Assembly (NCBI GenBank): GCA_964501535.1
Contig: CAZCSV010000001.1
Location: 682,001 to 746,000, forward strand
Length of the DNA: 64,000 nucleotides
Source: FEN-1279 sp964501535
Lineage (GTDB): Bacteria > Bacteroidota > Ignavibacteria > Tepidaquicellales > Tepidaquicellaceae
Direction of reading: 5' to 3'
Notes under the pieces: generated by a model
Seen by the model: only the letters and a program-made list of their open reading frames with translations
What the model was told of the DNA's origin: nothing
Database searches by the model: none
Translations under genes and position numbers: made by a program
Shown: positions 35,066 to 44,446 of the stretch, piece by piece
Position numbering within the stretch: position 1 is the first letter of the stretch
Layout: the number at the start of each line of letters is the position of its first letter

Positions 35066-35101
35066 AAAAAAAAAGCCGCCTGTTATAAGCGGCTTTTTTT
35101 T
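35066..35101. terminator. Bidirectional terminator
   Basis: GCCGC (35075-35079) and GCGGC (35089-35093) are flanked by long A and T runs on the two sides, giving a stem that works in both directions. On the plus strand it ends the DUF4097-like gene; on the minus strand it directly follows tRNA-Lys. Confidence 0.85.
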
Positions 35102-35102
35102 G

Positions 35103-35174
35103 TGAGGATGGAAGGGCTCGAACCTTCAACCACCGCCTTAAAAGGGCGATGCTCTACCATTGAGCTACATCCCC
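35103..35174 (-). tRNA. tRNA-Lys (anticodon TTT)
   Basis: The minus strand folds into a complete cloverleaf of 72 bases: acceptor GGGGATG with CATCCTC (one G.T pair), D arm GCTC-AATGGTA-GAGC, anticodon stem TCGCC/GGCGG around loop CTTTTAA, T arm AAGGTTCGAGCCCTT, and discriminator A. CCA is not encoded. It lies 82 bases after atpC on the same strand and directly before a terminator, so it could be read through from atpDC. Confidence 0.95.
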
Positions 35175-35256
35175 AAATTTCATTAATAAAAAACGAAAAC
35201 GAATGATAAAAATAGCTATTTTTTTTGAAACTTTAAAGACTAAAACTTATAACTTA

Positions 35257-35664
35257 CTATTGAATATTCATTAAACGAAGCCTGTTCTTCGCCCTCATTA
35301 TCGAGAGCTCTGCCCTTGCCCTGTCCAAGTTCTCGGCATTCTCCTCTAACCTTCTTTCTCCCCTTTCAAGCGCCTTCCTGGCTCTCTCAACATCTATGTT
35401 CTCTTTATTTTCGATAGTATCAGCAAGAATTGATATTTTATTATTCTTAACCTCGAGTATGCCTCCGCTTGTGCTGTATGGCGTCATTATTCCCTTTTCA
35501 TCCTCTAATTTCATTATGCCTATCTGTAATGTCGCTATCATGGAGGCATGATTGTATAATACCTGAAATTCACCCATTGAACCGGGTGCTATAACGGATT
35601 TAACCTTACCCTTGAATACACTCCTTACAGGACTTACTATTTCAAGCTCTAATAAATTATCCAA
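35257..35664 (-). CDS. atpC: F-type ATP synthase epsilon subunit
   Basis: A 135-residue epsilon subunit: LEIVSPVRSVFKGKVKSVIAPGSMGEFQVLYNHASMIATL forms the beta-sandwich and ERARKALERGERRLEEN the C-terminal helical hairpin, both intact. It regulates and couples the F1 rotor. The start codon is TTG, 6 bases after the atpD stop. As in Chlorobi, as far as I recall, atpDC stands apart from the rest of the ATP synthase genes, none of which are in this window. Confidence 0.93.
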   Translation of the reverse strand: MDNLLELEIVSPVRSVFKGKVKSVIAPGSMGEFQVLYNHASMIATLQIGIMKLEDEKGIMTPYSTSGGILEVKNNKISILADTIENKENIDVERARKALERGERRLEENAENLDRARAELSIMRAKNRLRLMNIQ

Positions 35665-35670
35665 AGTCTG

Positions 35671-37095
35671 TTATTGATTCTGAATTTTTTTTGCCTTTTC
35701 AAATGCTTCCTCGATAGTACCGACTAATAAGAAAGCATTTTCGGGTAAATCGTCACATTCTCCGCTCAATATCATTTTGAATCCTTTTATCGTTTCCTCA
35801 AGCTTTACATATTTACCGGGAATATTTGTAAACTGCTCTGCAACCGCAAACGGCTGAGATAAGAATTTCTGAATTCTCCTTGCCCGGGCAACAGTCTGTT
35901 TATCCTCATCAGAAAGTTCATCTATTCCGAGAATGTTTATGATATCCTGCAGGTCCTGATAATTCTGAAGCACCCTCTTGATTTCCATAGCAGTGTTATA
36001 ATGCTCGTCCCCTACTATATTCGGGTCGAGAATCCTCGATGTGGATGTAAGCGGGTCAACAGCAGGATAAATACCAAGCTCGGAAATTTTTCTCGAAAGT
36101 TCAGTGGTCGCATCTAAGTGAGCAAAAGCCGTAGCCGGTGCCGGGTCAGTATAATCATCAGCAGGAACATAAATCGCCTGTATAGATGTAATAGAACCTT
36201 TCTTGGTTGATGTAATTCTTTCCTGCAATGCACCCATTTCTGTTGCAAGTGTGGGTTGATAACCTACTGCAGAAGGCATTCTACCTAGCAAAGCTGATAC
36301 CTCTGAACCTGCCTGCGTGAATCTGAAAATATTATCTATGAATAATAAAACATCCTTGCCAAGTTCATCGCGGAAATATTCCGCTATCGTCAAACCGGTT
36401 AATCCTACCCTTAATCTTGCTCCGGGGGGCTCATTCATCTGTCCGAATACAAGTGCAGTATTTTTTATTACTCCGGATTCTGTCATTTCGCGATATAAAT
36501 CATTTCCTTCTCTTGTTCTTTCGCCTACTCCCGCAAACACCGAATATCCGCCGTGGTGTTTTGCAATATTATGAATGAGTTCCTGAATAATAACAGTTTT
36601 TCCTACTCCCGCACCGCCGAATAAACCCGTTTTTCCGCCTTTTGTATAAGGCTCGAGTAAATCTACAACCTTGATGCCTGTCTCGAACATTTCTCTTTTA
36701 GTAGATAAATCTTCGAATTTAGGAGGAGGTCTATGTATTGAATATTTTTTATCGGTTTTCAGTTCTCCTTTTCCATCAATGGCGTTTCCTGTGATGTTAA
36801 TCAATCTGCCAAGAACTTCAAGACCAACAGGAACCATAATCGTCTCACCCGTATCGATCGCTTCCATACCCCTCACTAAACCATCTGTGCTATCCATAGC
36901 TACTGTCCTTACCCTGTCTTCACCAAGATGCTGCTGTACTTCCGTAATCAGGATATCTTCTTTTCCTTCTATTGTTGTCCTCTTTATGGATAAAGCATTG
37001 TTTATCGAAGGCAGTTGACCTTTGCTGAAATCAACATCTATTACAGGTCCAATTACCTGCGAAATTTTGCCAATATTCAAACTTTTATCCGGCAT
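35671..37095 (-). CDS. atpD: F-type ATP synthase beta subunit
   Basis: The catalytic subunit of the F1 part of ATP synthase. The 474-residue protein has GKISQVIGPVIDVDF at the start, Walker A GGAGVGKTVIIQEL, the catalytic glutamate region GVGERTREGNDLY, Walker B VLLFIDNIFRFTQAG and the DELSEED-like IDELSDEDKQ helix. It is the first gene of a two-gene atpDC unit on the minus strand. About 225 AT-rich bases separate it from the divergent carboxypeptidase gene. Confidence 0.97.
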   Translation of the reverse strand: MPDKSLNIGKISQVIGPVIDVDFSKGQLPSINNALSIKRTTIEGKEDILITEVQQHLGEDRVRTVAMDSTDGLVRGMEAIDTGETIMVPVGLEVLGRLINITGNAIDGKGELKTDKKYSIHRPPPKFEDLSTKREMFETGIKVVDLLEPYTKGGKTGLFGGAGVGKTVIIQELIHNIAKHHGGYSVFAGVGERTREGNDLYREMTESGVIKNTALVFGQMNEPPGARLRVGLTGLTIAEYFRDELGKDVLLFIDNIFRFTQAGSEVSALLGRMPSAVGYQPTLATEMGALQERITSTKKGSITSIQAIYVPADDYTDPAPATAFAHLDATTELSRKISELGIYPAVDPLTSTSRILDPNIVGDEHYNTAMEIKRVLQNYQDLQDIINILGIDELSDEDKQTVARARRIQKFLSQPFAVAEQFTNIPGKYVKLEETIKGFKMILSGECDDLPENAFLLVGTIEEAFEKAKKIQNQ

Positions 37096-37320
37096 CGGAA
37101 TTTTTCTTTAATTTTTAATATAAGTTATAAATATAACCAAATTGAAAATTATTTCAAATGACATTTGAAATAGAATATCCAGTTGTCGAATAATAAATAA
37201 TGATTTTATATAAAAATTACCTGTACATTCTCAAAATCCCAAGTTTCACTCAAGAGAAAAATTATTAAGTATCATATTTTATTTTATATGTTTAATTTTA
37301 TAAAATTTTAAAGTAATTCT

Positions 37321-39099
37321 ATGAAAAAATTATTTTTATTAACCATTTCTATATTCTTTCTCTTAAATTCTTTTTCTTATGCCCAGGAATTAAAAAGTTT
37401 TAACGAACAAAAAGAAATTATCGAAAAATACCTTACGGAAAGGAATGAAATCTACTTCAAATTCTATTTATCCTCAAAAGAAATTCTGAAAAAAATGGCA
37501 AATGAAATTTCCATTGACAACGTGAGAGATAACATCGTTAATTATGAAGTGATCGCTTACGCGAATACGGATGAAATGGAAAATTTCCGGAAATATAATA
37601 TTGATTTTGCGGTTATGACCCCACCTTCACTCCGGCATTCCGTGGAGATGAGCAATAATATTGACAAAATTATGGGTCAGTGGGATGTTTATCCTACTTA
37701 TGAAGCTTACGTTAATATGATGAATGCATTCGCAACCAACTATCCGAATCTTTGCAGAATTGTTAATATCGGAACGACTGTGCAGGGAAGAGCTTTGCTC
37801 TTTGCTGTAATTTCAGACAGCGTTAACTTCCGAAAGCCAAAACCGAGATTCCAGTATTCTTCCACTATACACGGAGATGAGACAACAGGTTATGTAAATA
37901 TGCTGAGATTAATCGATACTCTTTTAAGCGGGTATGGTAATAATCCGAAAATAACAGAACTTGTTAAAAACGTGGAAATATGGATAAATCCAAATGCAAA
38001 TCCTGATGGAACATATTATGGCGGAAATGGAACAGTAAATGGTGCCAGAAGATATAATTATAATGGTTATGATTTAAACAGAAATTTCCCGGACTTTCAT
38101 GCAGGTCTCAATCCGAATGGACCCTGGCAGCCGGAAACTATTGCTATGATGAATTTATTCGGACAATATAATTTTTCACTTTCTATGAATTTCCACGGCG
38201 GTGCCCAGGTCTTAAACTATCCGTGGGATTGCGAATCACCTCTGCATCCCGATGATGACTGGTGGATTCATGTATGCAAAACATATATAGATACTGTACA
38301 CGCAATAAATCCGTCTTATATGATCGATTTATTAGGATCAGTACCTTACCCAAATATTCCCGGAATAACAAACGGTTATGCCTGGTACTATGTCTATGGT
38401 GGCCGTCAGGATTTTATGACTTTCTTTAAAGGCGGAAGAGAAGTTACTGCGGAAATCTCAGCTACAAAACTTGTTCCTGCAAATACACTTCCTAATTACT
38501 GGAATTGGAATCACAAATCCTGGCTTAACTACATAAAGGAATGCTTGTACGGCGTTAGAGGAATAGTAACTGATTCAATTACAAATCAACCTCTAAAAGC
38601 GAAAATCAGAGTACAGGGGAGAGAATATATGAACGACAGCACTTTCGTATTTTCGGATACAACCTGCGGGGATTATCATAGAATGCTTCCTACCGGTACT
38701 TATACGCTTGTCGTTAAAGCTCCAAACCACTACCCTAAGACAATTACCGGTGTTTATGTAAAATATGATTCGACGACTTATCTCAATATTAAACTAAGAC
38801 CTGTTTCTACGGGAATTTCAGGAACGGAAACACCCTCTGAATATTTCTTATCTCAAAATTATCCGAATCCTTTTAATCCGGTCACTAATATCAGATATCA
38901 AATTCCTAAAAATAGCTTTGTTTCTTTAAAAGTTTATACTGTTTTGGGACAAGAAGTGGCTGAATTGGTTAATGAGAAACAACAAGCCGGTAATTATGAA
39001 ATTAAATTCGATGGTAGTAAATTATCCTCGGGGATATATTTCTATAAACTTACCGCAGGAGATTTTTCGGATGTGAAAAACATGATTTTTATCAAATAG
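37321..39099 (+). CDS. T9SS-secreted M14 zinc carboxypeptidase
   Basis: A 592-residue secreted metallopeptidase. A signal peptide (MKKLFLLTISIFFLLNSFSYAQ) and pro-region precede the M14 domain. The zinc ligands are in STIHGDETTG (H, E) and LSMNFHGGAQ (H); the substrate Arg/Asn region is in NPNANPDGT and YDLNRNFPD, and the catalytic glutamate is probably in REVTAEISATK. A carboxypeptidase-regulatory-like domain (RGIVTDSITNQPLKAKIRVQG) follows at residues about 415-495, and a T9SS sorting domain (NYPNPFNPVTNIRYQIP to MIFIK) ends the protein. It probably degrades peptides outside the cell. A strong terminator follows. Confidence 0.9.
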   Translation: MKKLFLLTISIFFLLNSFSYAQELKSFNEQKEIIEKYLTERNEIYFKFYLSSKEILKKMANEISIDNVRDNIVNYEVIAYANTDEMENFRKYNIDFAVMTPPSLRHSVEMSNNIDKIMGQWDVYPTYEAYVNMMNAFATNYPNLCRIVNIGTTVQGRALLFAVISDSVNFRKPKPRFQYSSTIHGDETTGYVNMLRLIDTLLSGYGNNPKITELVKNVEIWINPNANPDGTYYGGNGTVNGARRYNYNGYDLNRNFPDFHAGLNPNGPWQPETIAMMNLFGQYNFSLSMNFHGGAQVLNYPWDCESPLHPDDDWWIHVCKTYIDTVHAINPSYMIDLLGSVPYPNIPGITNGYAWYYVYGGRQDFMTFFKGGREVTAEISATKLVPANTLPNYWNWNHKSWLNYIKECLYGVRGIVTDSITNQPLKAKIRVQGREYMNDSTFVFSDTTCGDYHRMLPTGTYTLVVKAPNHYPKTITGVYVKYDSTTYLNIKLRPVSTGISGTETPSEYFLSQNYPNPFNPVTNIRYQIPKNSFVSLKVYTVLGQEVAELVNEKQQAGNYEIKFDGSKLSSGIYFYKLTAGDFSDVKNMIFIK

Positions 39100-39124
39100 A
39101 AAATATTAAAATTATTAAAATAAT

Positions 39125-39156
39125 AAAGCCGATGTTATTTTTCATCGGCTTTTTTT
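39125..39156 (+). terminator. Terminator after the M14 peptidase
   Basis: A 10-bp perfect stem AAAGCCGATG/CATCGGCTTT (39125-39134, 39143-39152) and a short loop are followed by T7. The glmS gene converges from the other side 40 bases later. Confidence 0.88.
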
Positions 39157-39195
39157 GTTTCACAATACTCTTTATTTATTGGGATTCAATATTCA

Positions 39196-41034
39196 TTACT
39201 CTACCGTAACGCTCTTCGCCAGATTCCTTGGCTGGTCTACATTACAGCCCCTTGCAGCAGCAATGTAATAGGATAAAAACTGTAATGGTATTATATTAAT
39301 AATAGGCGCAAATAGAGCCGAAGTCTTCGGTACCCTCAAAACATAATCGGCATAACTGTTTATATTCTCGTCACCTTCACTTGCTACTGTAATTATTATC
39401 CCGCTTCTTGCTTTAACTTCCATTATACTGCTTATGATTTTATCGTAAGTTCTGTCCTTTGGTGCAATAAATACTACAGGCATGTTTTCATCTATTAAAG
39501 CAATCGGTCCGTGCTTCATTTCAGCCGCAGGATATCCTTCGGCATGTATGTATGAAATTTCTTTCAATTTTAGGGCACCCTCAAGTGCTACAGGATAATT
39601 AAATCCCCTTCCGAGATATAAAAAGTTCCTCGCATCCTTGAATTTCAAAGCTACTTTTTTGTAATCCTCCCTCATACTCACCATTCTCGAAATCATTTCG
39701 GGTATCTGTTTCAGCTCGTCTGCCAGCTTTATTAACTCATCCTGTGGTATCGTTTTCTTCTCATTCGCTATCATCAGTGTTATCAGTGCCAATGACATTA
39801 CCTGGCATGTAAATGCTTTTGTGGAGGCAACACCTATTTCAGGTCCGGCATGAACGTATGTTCCTGCATCTACTTCACGGGCAATCGTACTTCCGATTAC
39901 ATTCACGATTCCGATTGTCGTTGCACCGTATTTCTTCGCCTCTCTCAGAGCAGCAAGAGTATCGGCTGTTTCCCCGCTCTGACTGATTAGAATAACAATA
40001 TCCTCCGGATTTATTATCGGTCTTCTGTATCTGAATTCCGATGCATATTCTACTTCTACAGGAATTCTGCAATAATGCTCCAGCATGTATTCGCCTACCA
40101 GACCCGCATGCCATGCAGTTCCGCAAGCGGTTATTATAATCCTTTTCGCATTAAAAAGTTTTTCGGAAACACTGTCCAAACCCCCGAGTTTTGCAACCCC
40201 TGTATTGAAATTTATTCTCCCTCTGTATGTATTCTGAATTGTATCCGGCTGCTCACAAATTTCTTTCAGCATAAAATGCTCGAATCCGCCCTTTTCAATA
40301 TCATCGAGTAAAAAATCGAGAACTTCGATATTCCTGTATATGTCTTTGTCCTCAACCGTTTTCAAATGGAAACTGCCACGTTCAAGAGATGCCATCTCTC
40401 CATCCTCAAGATAAATCACGTTCTTCGTATGATAGATAATTGCCGACGCATCCGATGCAACCAGAATTTCATCATTGCCTATACCAAGCATCAAAGGACT
40501 CCCTTTCCTCGCAACAACAATTTTATTCGGCTCTTTCGCAGATAAACACGCAATACCGTAAGTGCCCTCTACTTCAAGAAGCGCAAGCCTTACCGCTGTC
40601 TCGAAATCTTTCGCTTTATTATAATGATAGTTAATCAGATTGGCTAAAATTTCAGTATCGGTTTCGGTCTTGAAACTGTATTTCTCTTCCGTTAACCTGT
40701 CTTTTATTAACTTGTAATTTTCTATTATACCGTTATGCACAATCAGAATATTCTCATACATATCGAAGTGCGGATGAGCATTTATGTCATTGGGGACACC
40801 GTGCGTAGCCCAGCGTGTATGCCCGATTCCAATATTCCCCTGGAACTTATCTTTATCTAAAACTTCTTCAAGATTCTTTACCTTTCCCGCCTGTTTATAA
40901 CTTATTATTTTATCTTTATCGTTAATGATGGAAACACCCGCCGAATCGTATCCCCTGTATTCAAGACGCTTTAATCCTTCGATAATAATCGGAAGCGAAT
41001 TCCTCTTTCCAATATATCCTACTATACCGCACAT
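39196..41034 (-). CDS. glmS: Glutamine-fructose-6-phosphate aminotransferase
   Basis: Makes glucosamine-6-phosphate, the entry step to UDP-GlcNAc for peptidoglycan and lipid A. The 612-residue protein has the N-terminal nucleophile Cys2 (MCGIVGYIG), GIGHTRWATHG, and two SIS sugar-isomerase domains with ACGTAWHAGLVGEYMLE, SQSGETADTLAALREAK and the C-terminal QPRNLAKSVTVE. Length and motifs are complete. No glmS ribozyme is expected or seen upstream in this group. Confidence 0.97.
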   Translation of the reverse strand: MCGIVGYIGKRNSLPIIIEGLKRLEYRGYDSAGVSIINDKDKIISYKQAGKVKNLEEVLDKDKFQGNIGIGHTRWATHGVPNDINAHPHFDMYENILIVHNGIIENYKLIKDRLTEEKYSFKTETDTEILANLINYHYNKAKDFETAVRLALLEVEGTYGIACLSAKEPNKIVVARKGSPLMLGIGNDEILVASDASAIIYHTKNVIYLEDGEMASLERGSFHLKTVEDKDIYRNIEVLDFLLDDIEKGGFEHFMLKEICEQPDTIQNTYRGRINFNTGVAKLGGLDSVSEKLFNAKRIIITACGTAWHAGLVGEYMLEHYCRIPVEVEYASEFRYRRPIINPEDIVILISQSGETADTLAALREAKKYGATTIGIVNVIGSTIAREVDAGTYVHAGPEIGVASTKAFTCQVMSLALITLMIANEKKTIPQDELIKLADELKQIPEMISRMVSMREDYKKVALKFKDARNFLYLGRGFNYPVALEGALKLKEISYIHAEGYPAAEMKHGPIALIDENMPVVFIAPKDRTYDKIISSIMEVKARSGIIITVASEGDENINSYADYVLRVPKTSALFAPIINIIPLQFLSYYIAAARGCNVDQPRNLAKSVTVE

Positions 41035-41137
41035 TTATTTATATCCTTTTAATTTTTATTTCGGAATGTAAATTAAATATATTTATTATTAAATAAAATG
41101 CTAACTTTTAAAATTTTCATAAACTTAAAAATATATA

Positions 41138-41171
41138 AAAAAAGCCTGTAAACTCTAAATCTACAGGCTTT
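41138..41171 (-). terminator. Terminator of the nuo operon
   Basis: On the minus strand AAAGCCTGTA (41162-41171 complement) pairs with TACAGGCTTT (41141-41150 complement), then T-rich sequence. It starts about 20 bases after the nuoN stop. Confidence 0.85.
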
Positions 41172-41190
41172 CAAAATCTCTATCAAAATT

Positions 41191-42684
41191 TTACTTCAAT
41201 CCGAACATTACCGCCGATGCTTCTGCAAAACGAAGAAAAGGCGTAAAATATATTCCAAAGAATATTGTCGGAACAGCAAATAACAAAAGCATTATGTAAT
41301 ATCCGTAACTATACTGAATCTTTGTATCAAATCCTTCATCGGGCTTCATCAGAAACATATATTTTATTACTTTCACGTAAAAGAACAATGATATAACACT
41401 GTTTAATAAGCCGACCACTGCTAGCCATACCAAATGCTTTTCTATTAATGCAGAGAAAATATAAAATTTCCCTATGAATCCAACTGTAGCCGGTACACCT
41501 GATAACGCAAACATAAATATTGCCATAAATATACATACCGCCGGTGAGCGGTATCCTAGCCCTTTCATATCCTCTATATTGTCACTGTTCAGTTTGTTTG
41601 CTATCAACATTGTTGCATAAAATGCACCGAGATTCATAAATAAATATGCCATCAAATATACGAATATTGCCGTTAAACCTGCCTGATTAGCAACAACCAA
41701 TCCAAGCATTATGTATCCCGATTGCGCGATTGAAGAATATGCAAGAAGTCTTTTCATACTCATCTGCCATATTGCTACAAAATTTCCGATTATCATTGAT
41801 GCAACCGATAAAACCATTATTATCTCCGTCCAGTTTATCCCCTCTATAACCTGCCATGCACCGTTTATGAATACAAAAGATTTCAAAAATGTCGTTGCAA
41901 AAAATCTTATCATTACAGCAAAACCGGCAGCAGATGATGTCACGGCTAAGAACGCTGTAACTGGGATAGGCGAACCCTCGTAAACATCGGGCGTCCAGAA
42001 ATGAAATGGAACCGAAGAAATCTTGTAACCGAATCCTGCAGTTATCATTATAATTGCTATTATTATCATTGGATTCGTATTCATTCCCATTCCCGATAAT
42101 ATCCTTGCAGTTTCATATATGTTCATCGTTCCTGTATATCCGTATAAAAGTGACATTGCATATATCATTATTCCCGAAGACGCCGCACCGTAAATTACGT
42201 ATTTCATTGCAGCCTCTGAAGAGCGTTTTTCCTTTTTTGTGTATCCAGCGAGTATGTATGAAGTCAGACTTACAAGTTCAAGCGAAAGATACATCATCAG
42301 CATATTTACGGACGATGCCATTAAAAAAGAACCAAGAGCTAAAGATAGGAATAGATACGTGTATTCATTTTTATGCTCCGCATCCCTGAACTCCTTTGAC
42401 GTTATTGCAAAAAGTATTATGAATATTGTCGATAATATAAACAGAAACTTGAAAAATGATGCATAAGGGTCAATAACGAGCATACGTTTGAACAAACTCG
42501 CTTCCAAACCGTATTGCATATATACGAAATATCCGCTTACCAGTAGTCCGGTTATCCCCAGAATGGATACTATTACCGATTTCTTTCTGATAATCAGATC
42601 GGCAAAAATACATATAATAAGTGTTACTATTAATACTGTCTCCGGTAAAAAATACGATAATTTATTTAAAATTTGCAGCTGCAC
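41191..42684 (-). CDS. nuoN: NADH-quinone oxidoreductase subunit N
   Basis: An antiporter-like, proton-pumping membrane subunit of complex I. The 497-residue protein has about 14 hydrophobic segments, the Lys-containing KYVIYGAASSGIMIYAMSLLYG helix, and FHFWTPDVYEGSPIPVTAFLAVTSSAAGFAVMIR (typical of NuoN/MrpD) and LAYSSIAQSGYIMLGL. The start codon is GTG. It is the last gene of the nuo operon, with its terminator 20 bases downstream, and the nuoM stop is 18 bases upstream. Confidence 0.95.
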   Translation of the reverse strand: MQLQILNKLSYFLPETVLIVTLIICIFADLIIRKKSVIVSILGITGLLVSGYFVYMQYGLEASLFKRMLVIDPYASFFKFLFILSTIFIILFAITSKEFRDAEHKNEYTYLFLSLALGSFLMASSVNMLMMYLSLELVSLTSYILAGYTKKEKRSSEAAMKYVIYGAASSGIMIYAMSLLYGYTGTMNIYETARILSGMGMNTNPMIIIAIIMITAGFGYKISSVPFHFWTPDVYEGSPIPVTAFLAVTSSAAGFAVMIRFFATTFLKSFVFINGAWQVIEGINWTEIIMVLSVASMIIGNFVAIWQMSMKRLLAYSSIAQSGYIMLGLVVANQAGLTAIFVYLMAYLFMNLGAFYATMLIANKLNSDNIEDMKGLGYRSPAVCIFMAIFMFALSGVPATVGFIGKFYIFSALIEKHLVWLAVVGLLNSVISLFFYVKVIKYMFLMKPDEGFDTKIQYSYGYYIMLLLFAVPTIFFGIYFTPFLRFAEASAVMFGLK

Positions 42685-42702
42685 AATAATAATTATTTAA
42701 TT

Positions 42703-44283
42703 TTAATTCAAATGCCAGATTATATTAAAAAGTTGATTTACGGACGATGTCATCAGATTTAAAAATGGTGACGGAAGTATACCCAGAAATATTATAATCA
42801 ATAATAACGGCACAGTACTCAACAATTCCCTTCCGTTGATATCCGTTAGTTCATTCCATTTTTCGGGAAGCGTTCCGAAAAATATCCTCTGTATTGTCCA
42901 TAAAATATAAGCGGCATTTAATATAATCCCTAATGTAGAAATAATTGTTATTACTCTAATTGCTTCATTTTTAAATCCCCCGAGAAATACGAACGATTCA
43001 CTTATGAATGCACTCAACCCCGGTAATCCGATTGAAGCAAAGAATGCAATTACTATTACCGCAAAGTATTTTGGCATCTTGTTGGCAAGTCCGCCAAAAT
43101 CGTAAAGTCCTCTTGTATGTGCTCTGTCATAAATAATCCCTACGCTCAAGAAGAGTACCGCTGTTATCGTACCGTGATTGAACATCTGGAATATTGCACC
43201 ATTGAATCCTATCGTTGTATTCGATGCTATCCCGAGCATTACGTATCCCATATGTGAAATCGAAGAATATGCAATAAGTTTCTTGAAATCCTTCTGTGCC
43301 ATTGCACATAATGCACCGTAAATTATATTTATCATTGCCAGTATCGCCATCGGGTACATAAACCATACCGCCGCATCCGGAAAAATCGGATACGATATCC
43401 TCATTATTCCGTAAGAGCCCATTTTCAGAAGAACACCGGCAAGTATTACCGAAATAGCTGTCGGAGCTTCTACGTGTGCGTCAGGCAGCCATGTGTGGAA
43501 CGGGAAAATCGGTACTTTGATTGCAAACCCTATAAACAGTGCAACAAATGCAAGATATCTGAAATTTGTTCCTACTCCCCCCATTAACGAATTCGGGTCA
43601 ATCGCCGCAGGATTCATTAAAGTCAGCATATTAAACGTATGCATCCCTGTTACAGGGTCCTTTGAACTGAAATATAAAGCAATTATGGTTATTAACATAA
43701 ATATTCCGCCAAAGAACGTGTACAGGAAAAACTTAATCGCAGCGTATTCCCTTCTTTCTCCACCCCATATACCGATTAAAAAGTACATCGGGAGCAGCAT
43801 TATTTCCCAGAATACAAAGAAAAGGAATAAATCAAGTGCACAAAAAGTGCCCATCATGCCAGTTATTAGAAACAGGTATAAAATATAGTATCCTTTCTCG
43901 TTCCTCTTTACACTGAAAGAAGCAACTGCCCCTATGAAACTTATCAGTGAAGTCAGTATTACCATAGGAAGTGATATGCCATCTATTCCTAAAAAATAAT
44001 CTATGTTAATCTTTCCCTCCCAGACAACTGCAGGAATATTTATCCACGAAAGCTTTTCTATAAACTGAAAACTTTCAATATTATTTACTCCGGCTAAGTT
44101 CTTATCGTAATTTAAAAGCAAAACTACCGATAAAACTATCTGTAAAATTGGAAAAACGAGGGTTACATACTTAATTGACTTTTCATATGCCTTCGGAATG
44201 AAAAGTATTATTAGCATACCCAGAATAGGCAGGAAAACTATCCAGCTTAAAATACCGATACCAAGTATTGGAAATTGTACCAT
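42703..44283 (-). CDS. nuoM: NADH-quinone oxidoreductase subunit M
   Basis: A proton-pumping antiporter-like membrane subunit of complex I, 526 residues and about 14 membrane helices. Recognisable blocks are FYTFFGGIFMLITIIALYF, FPFHTWLPDAHVEAPTAISVILAGVLLKMGSYGIMR (with the conserved Lys) and LIAYSSISHMGYVMLGIA. It is separated from nuoL by the embedded tRNA-Leu gene; its start lies 70 bases after the tRNA. Confidence 0.95.
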   Translation of the reverse strand: MVQFPILGIGILSWIVFLPILGMLIILFIPKAYEKSIKYVTLVFPILQIVLSVVLLLNYDKNLAGVNNIESFQFIEKLSWINIPAVVWEGKINIDYFLGIDGISLPMVILTSLISFIGAVASFSVKRNEKGYYILYLFLITGMMGTFCALDLFLFFVFWEIMLLPMYFLIGIWGGERREYAAIKFFLYTFFGGIFMLITIIALYFSSKDPVTGMHTFNMLTLMNPAAIDPNSLMGGVGTNFRYLAFVALFIGFAIKVPIFPFHTWLPDAHVEAPTAISVILAGVLLKMGSYGIMRISYPIFPDAAVWFMYPMAILAMINIIYGALCAMAQKDFKKLIAYSSISHMGYVMLGIASNTTIGFNGAIFQMFNHGTITAVLFLSVGIIYDRAHTRGLYDFGGLANKMPKYFAVIVIAFFASIGLPGLSAFISESFVFLGGFKNEAIRVITIISTLGIILNAAYILWTIQRIFFGTLPEKWNELTDINGRELLSTVPLLLIIIFLGILPSPFLNLMTSSVNQLFNIIWHLN

Positions 44284-44353
44284 TACTTTTGTTTGTTAAT
44301 TTATTATTATAATTTAAAAAACTGTTCCGACATCTGTTCTGATGCCGCATTCG

Positions 44354-44439
44354 TGCCGAAAGAGGGAGTCGAACCCTCACGGGATTTGAGTCCCGCTGGA
44401 TTTTGAGTCCAGTGCGTCTGCCAATTCCGCCATTTCGGC
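44354..44439 (-). tRNA. tRNA-Leu (anticodon CAA) inside the nuo operon
   Basis: A complete class II tRNA of 86 bases on the minus strand: acceptor GCCGAAA/TTTCGGC, D arm with GGCGGAATTGGCAGACGC, anticodon stem CTGGA/TCCAG around loop CTCAAAA (anticodon CAA), long variable arm CGGGACTCAAATCCCG, T arm GAGGGTTCGACTCCCTC, discriminator A. CCA is not encoded. It lies between nuoL and nuoM, in the same direction as both, with 7 bases from the nuoL stop. Confidence 0.97.
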
Positions 44440-44446
44440 AAAAACT

